Assembly: GCF_010686705.1 (NCBI RefSeq)
Contig: NZ_JAAGWY010000003.1
Location: forward strand, 186,001 to 250,000
Reading direction: 5' to 3'
DNA from: Leifsonia tongyongensis
GTDB taxonomy: Bacteria; Actinomycetota; Actinomycetes; Actinomycetales; Microbacteriaceae
DNA length: 64,000 nucleotides
Numbering within the stretch: position 1 is the stretch's first letter; each line of letters starts with the position of its first letter. Of the stretch, positions 62,520 to 64,000 are shown one piece after another. The position numbers and the translations under genes were made by a program. The notes under the pieces are model-generated. The model did no database searches and was not told the DNA's origin. It saw nothing but the letters and a program-made list of their open reading frames with translations.

Positions 62520-64000
62520 ATGCCCACTGAGGAAGTCTCAGCTGCGGAGCAGATCCGGATTTCGCCCGTACCCGTCGGGAGAGACGACCTGTTGGCGCTC
62601 GCGGAGCGGCGGTGGACGGCCGCCGCGGCCGGCGACGGACACCTGCTGCTGCTCGCGGGCGAGGCCGGGATCGGCAAGAGCAGGCTCCTCGACGACATCG
62701 CGAGCCGCACCGGCGGTGTCCGGACCCGCCTCGGCGCCGCCGCCTTCCGACGCGGCTCGGAGATCGTGGGAGGAGTCCTGCTCGAACTGGCGGCCGACCT
62801 CCGCCGAGCGCACCAGGCCGACGTCGCCGACCGGCTCCGCGGAGTGATCTTCGCGGGCGCGGAAGGCGGGGACAGCGCCCGCCGTCGCCGCGTCCTCGTG
62901 ACCGACCTCGCCGACATCCTGGTCGAATTCCTCGAAACCAGCGGGCCGACGCTTCTCTCGCTCGAAGACCTGCACTGGGCGGACGAACTGAGCCTCGATG
63001 TGTTCGAACGGCTGGCCGTCCCCCTCAGGCAGACGCGGACACTGGTGCTGGCCACCTATCGGACGGAAGAACTCTTTCCCGGCACGCCGCTGCGTCAGTG
63101 GCGCGACAGGCTCGTCGGGCAACGCCTCGCCGAAGAGGCCCATGTCCGGCGCCTCGATCGCGCGCAGACGGGCGAACTCGCCGAAGCGATCACCGGAACC
63201 GTGCTCTCGTCGGTCTACCTCGATCAGCTCTATGCCCGCAGCGACGGCATTCCGCTCCACGTGGAGGAGCTGATCGCGGCAGGTGCGGTCAGCCGGGTGC
63301 CGGGGACGGTCGCGGAGGCGGTCATGCTCGGCCGGGGTGCACTCAGCCCCCACGCGCGTGCCCTGGTCGACGCGGCGGCCGTCATCGGACGGTCCTTCGA
63401 CATCGACGTGCTCGCCGGGACCGTCGGCGAATCGGTCGACGAACTCGATTCCGGACTCACCGAGCTCCTCGACCGGCACGTCATCGTCTCGACCGGGGAC
63501 GGAACGAATTTCGACTTCCGTCACGCCATGATCCGCGACACCATCTACGAGAGCATCCCGCCGAGCAGGCGCCGGCGGCTGCACGAGGCGGCCGGGGTCG
63601 CGGCGATCGTCGCGGAGTACTGTTACGCGGACGTCTCCGACCACTACGAGCGGGCGAACCTGCCCGACATCGCGTACGGGCACGCCCTGTTCGCGGCCGC
63701 GGACGCTGCGCGGGTATCCGCTCATCGGGAGGCGGCGACGCTGTACGAGCGCGCGCGCCGCACCGCGCCATCCGGGCTTCCGCCGTCCGAACGGGCCGAC
63801 CTGCACGCCCGCCTCGCCGCGGAGCTGGCTGCCGTCGACGAGAACGAGGAGGCGGCCGAGCATTTCTCGAGGGCCATCCACCTGTTCCGCGTGGCCGGAG
63901 ACGAAGTGGCTGCGGCGGCCATCGTTCCGCGATTGATGTCGGCGCGCCATCTCGTCGGGCATCCGATCGAGTCGCGGGTGCGCCTCGCCCTCGATGCGCT
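62520..64000 (+). CDS. AAA-ATPase (LuxR/MalT-like) regulator, 5' part
   Basis: The frame is open to the window end, giving at least 493 residues without a stop. Walker A is LLLLAGEAGIGKSRLLDDIA, and Walker B is SLEDLHWADELSLDVFERLA. IDTIYESIPPSRRRRLHEAA (as RDTIYESIPPSRRRRL) leads into TPR-like repeats. Large ATPases of this type (predicted-ATPase/LuxR group) usually end in a LuxR HTH domain, which lies beyond the edge. The TACCAT box ends 6 nt before the ATG at 62520, which fits a leaderless mRNA and favours this start over the ATG at 62514. Confidence 0.85.
   Translation, partial: MPTEEVSAAEQIRISPVPVGRDDLLALAERRWTAAAAGDGHLLLLAGEAGIGKSRLLDDIASRTGGVRTRLGAAAFRRGSEIVGGVLLELAADLRRAHQADVADRLRGVIFAGAEGGDSARRRRVLVTDLADILVEFLETSGPTLLSLEDLHWADELSLDVFERLAVPLRQTRTLVLATYRTEELFPGTPLRQWRDRLVGQRLAEEAHVRRLDRAQTGELAEAITGTVLSSVYLDQLYARSDGIPLHVEELIAAGAVSRVPGTVAEAVMLGRGALSPHARALVDAAAVIGRSFDIDVLAGTVGESVDELDSGLTELLDRHVIVSTGDGTNFDFRHAMIRDTIYESIPPSRRRRLHEAAGVAAIVAEYCYADVSDHYERANLPDIAYGHALFAAADAARVSAHREAATLYERARRTAPSGLPPSERADLHARLAAELAAVDENEEAAEHFSRAIHLFRVAGDEVAAAAIVPRLMSARHLVGHPIESRVRLALDA

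Overview
The window is about 70% GC with almost no gene-free space. It comes from a high-GC Gram-positive actinobacterium, and the gene set points to the family Microbacteriaceae (relatives of Leifsonia or Microbacterium). Supporting signs are mtrA-mtrB-lpqB, WhiB1, a SigR/SigH-RsrA pair, an E1/E2-type Kgd, frequent GTG starts, and many genes with no Shine-Dalgarno whose start lies 6-8 nt after a TANNNT -10 box (probable leaderless mRNAs). I see no insertion sequence, prophage, CRISPR array or rRNA. There is one tRNA, tRNA-Ala(CGC). No gene-free stretch exceeds about 235 bp.

Layout. 1-3487: 3' end of sahH, then a cyclase-like/RDD pair facing a SpoIIM-like membrane protein. 3495-5846: two divergent glycosyltransferases (GT4-like and GT56/WecF-like) inserted between SpoIIM and the MoxR locus. 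5873-11364: DUF58-MoxR-DUF4350-DUF4129-membrane protein operon. 11540-20845: mtrA-mtrB-lpqB-comF-hpf-secA and an Rv3235-like gene, in the same order as in mycobacteria. 21068-23813: PdtaS-like kinase, a small beta-rich protein, whiB1 and a membrane protein. 23849-29714: DUF1684 protein plus a family-5 (dipeptide/nickel type) ABC transporter. 29737-34508: bcp, rsgA, aroA, sigR-rsrA and a double-VOC protein.

34663-41192: kgd (2-oxoglutarate metabolism), guaB1 (purine salvage) and a GAPDH gene. 41366-44650: GlxA-type AraC regulator, FMN-dependent 2-hydroxyacid oxidase and FadR/LldR-type regulator with a clear double operator. 44771-48274: two MFS transporters around a divergent ArsR-type regulator with a perfect operator on its start codon. 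48368-52099: a 1,243-residue SF1-helicase-like protein whose ATPase and helicase motifs are all degenerate. 52252-56888: small conserved protein, mscL, FmdB, 5-formyl-THF cyclo-ligase, galU, rimJ-like acetyltransferase and a GlpR/Rv0996-like membrane protein. 56945-61199: tRNA-Ala, an MsbA/PglK-like ABC flippase and two glycosyltransferases. 61240-64000: Fpg/Nei glycosylase, DUF4242 protein and the 5' part of an AAA-ATPase regulator.

Together the genes cover envelope homeostasis (MtrAB-LpqB, SecA, MoxR locus, MscL, GlpR-like), glycan assembly, the thiol-oxidative response (SigR-RsrA, Bcp, WhiB1) and central metabolism. The most unusual items are the pseudo-helicase, a GlpR-like gene without its usual Glp/MoeA partner, a possible short SigR isoform with its own promoter, and a tandem expansion that pulled apart the aroA/rsgA overlap.
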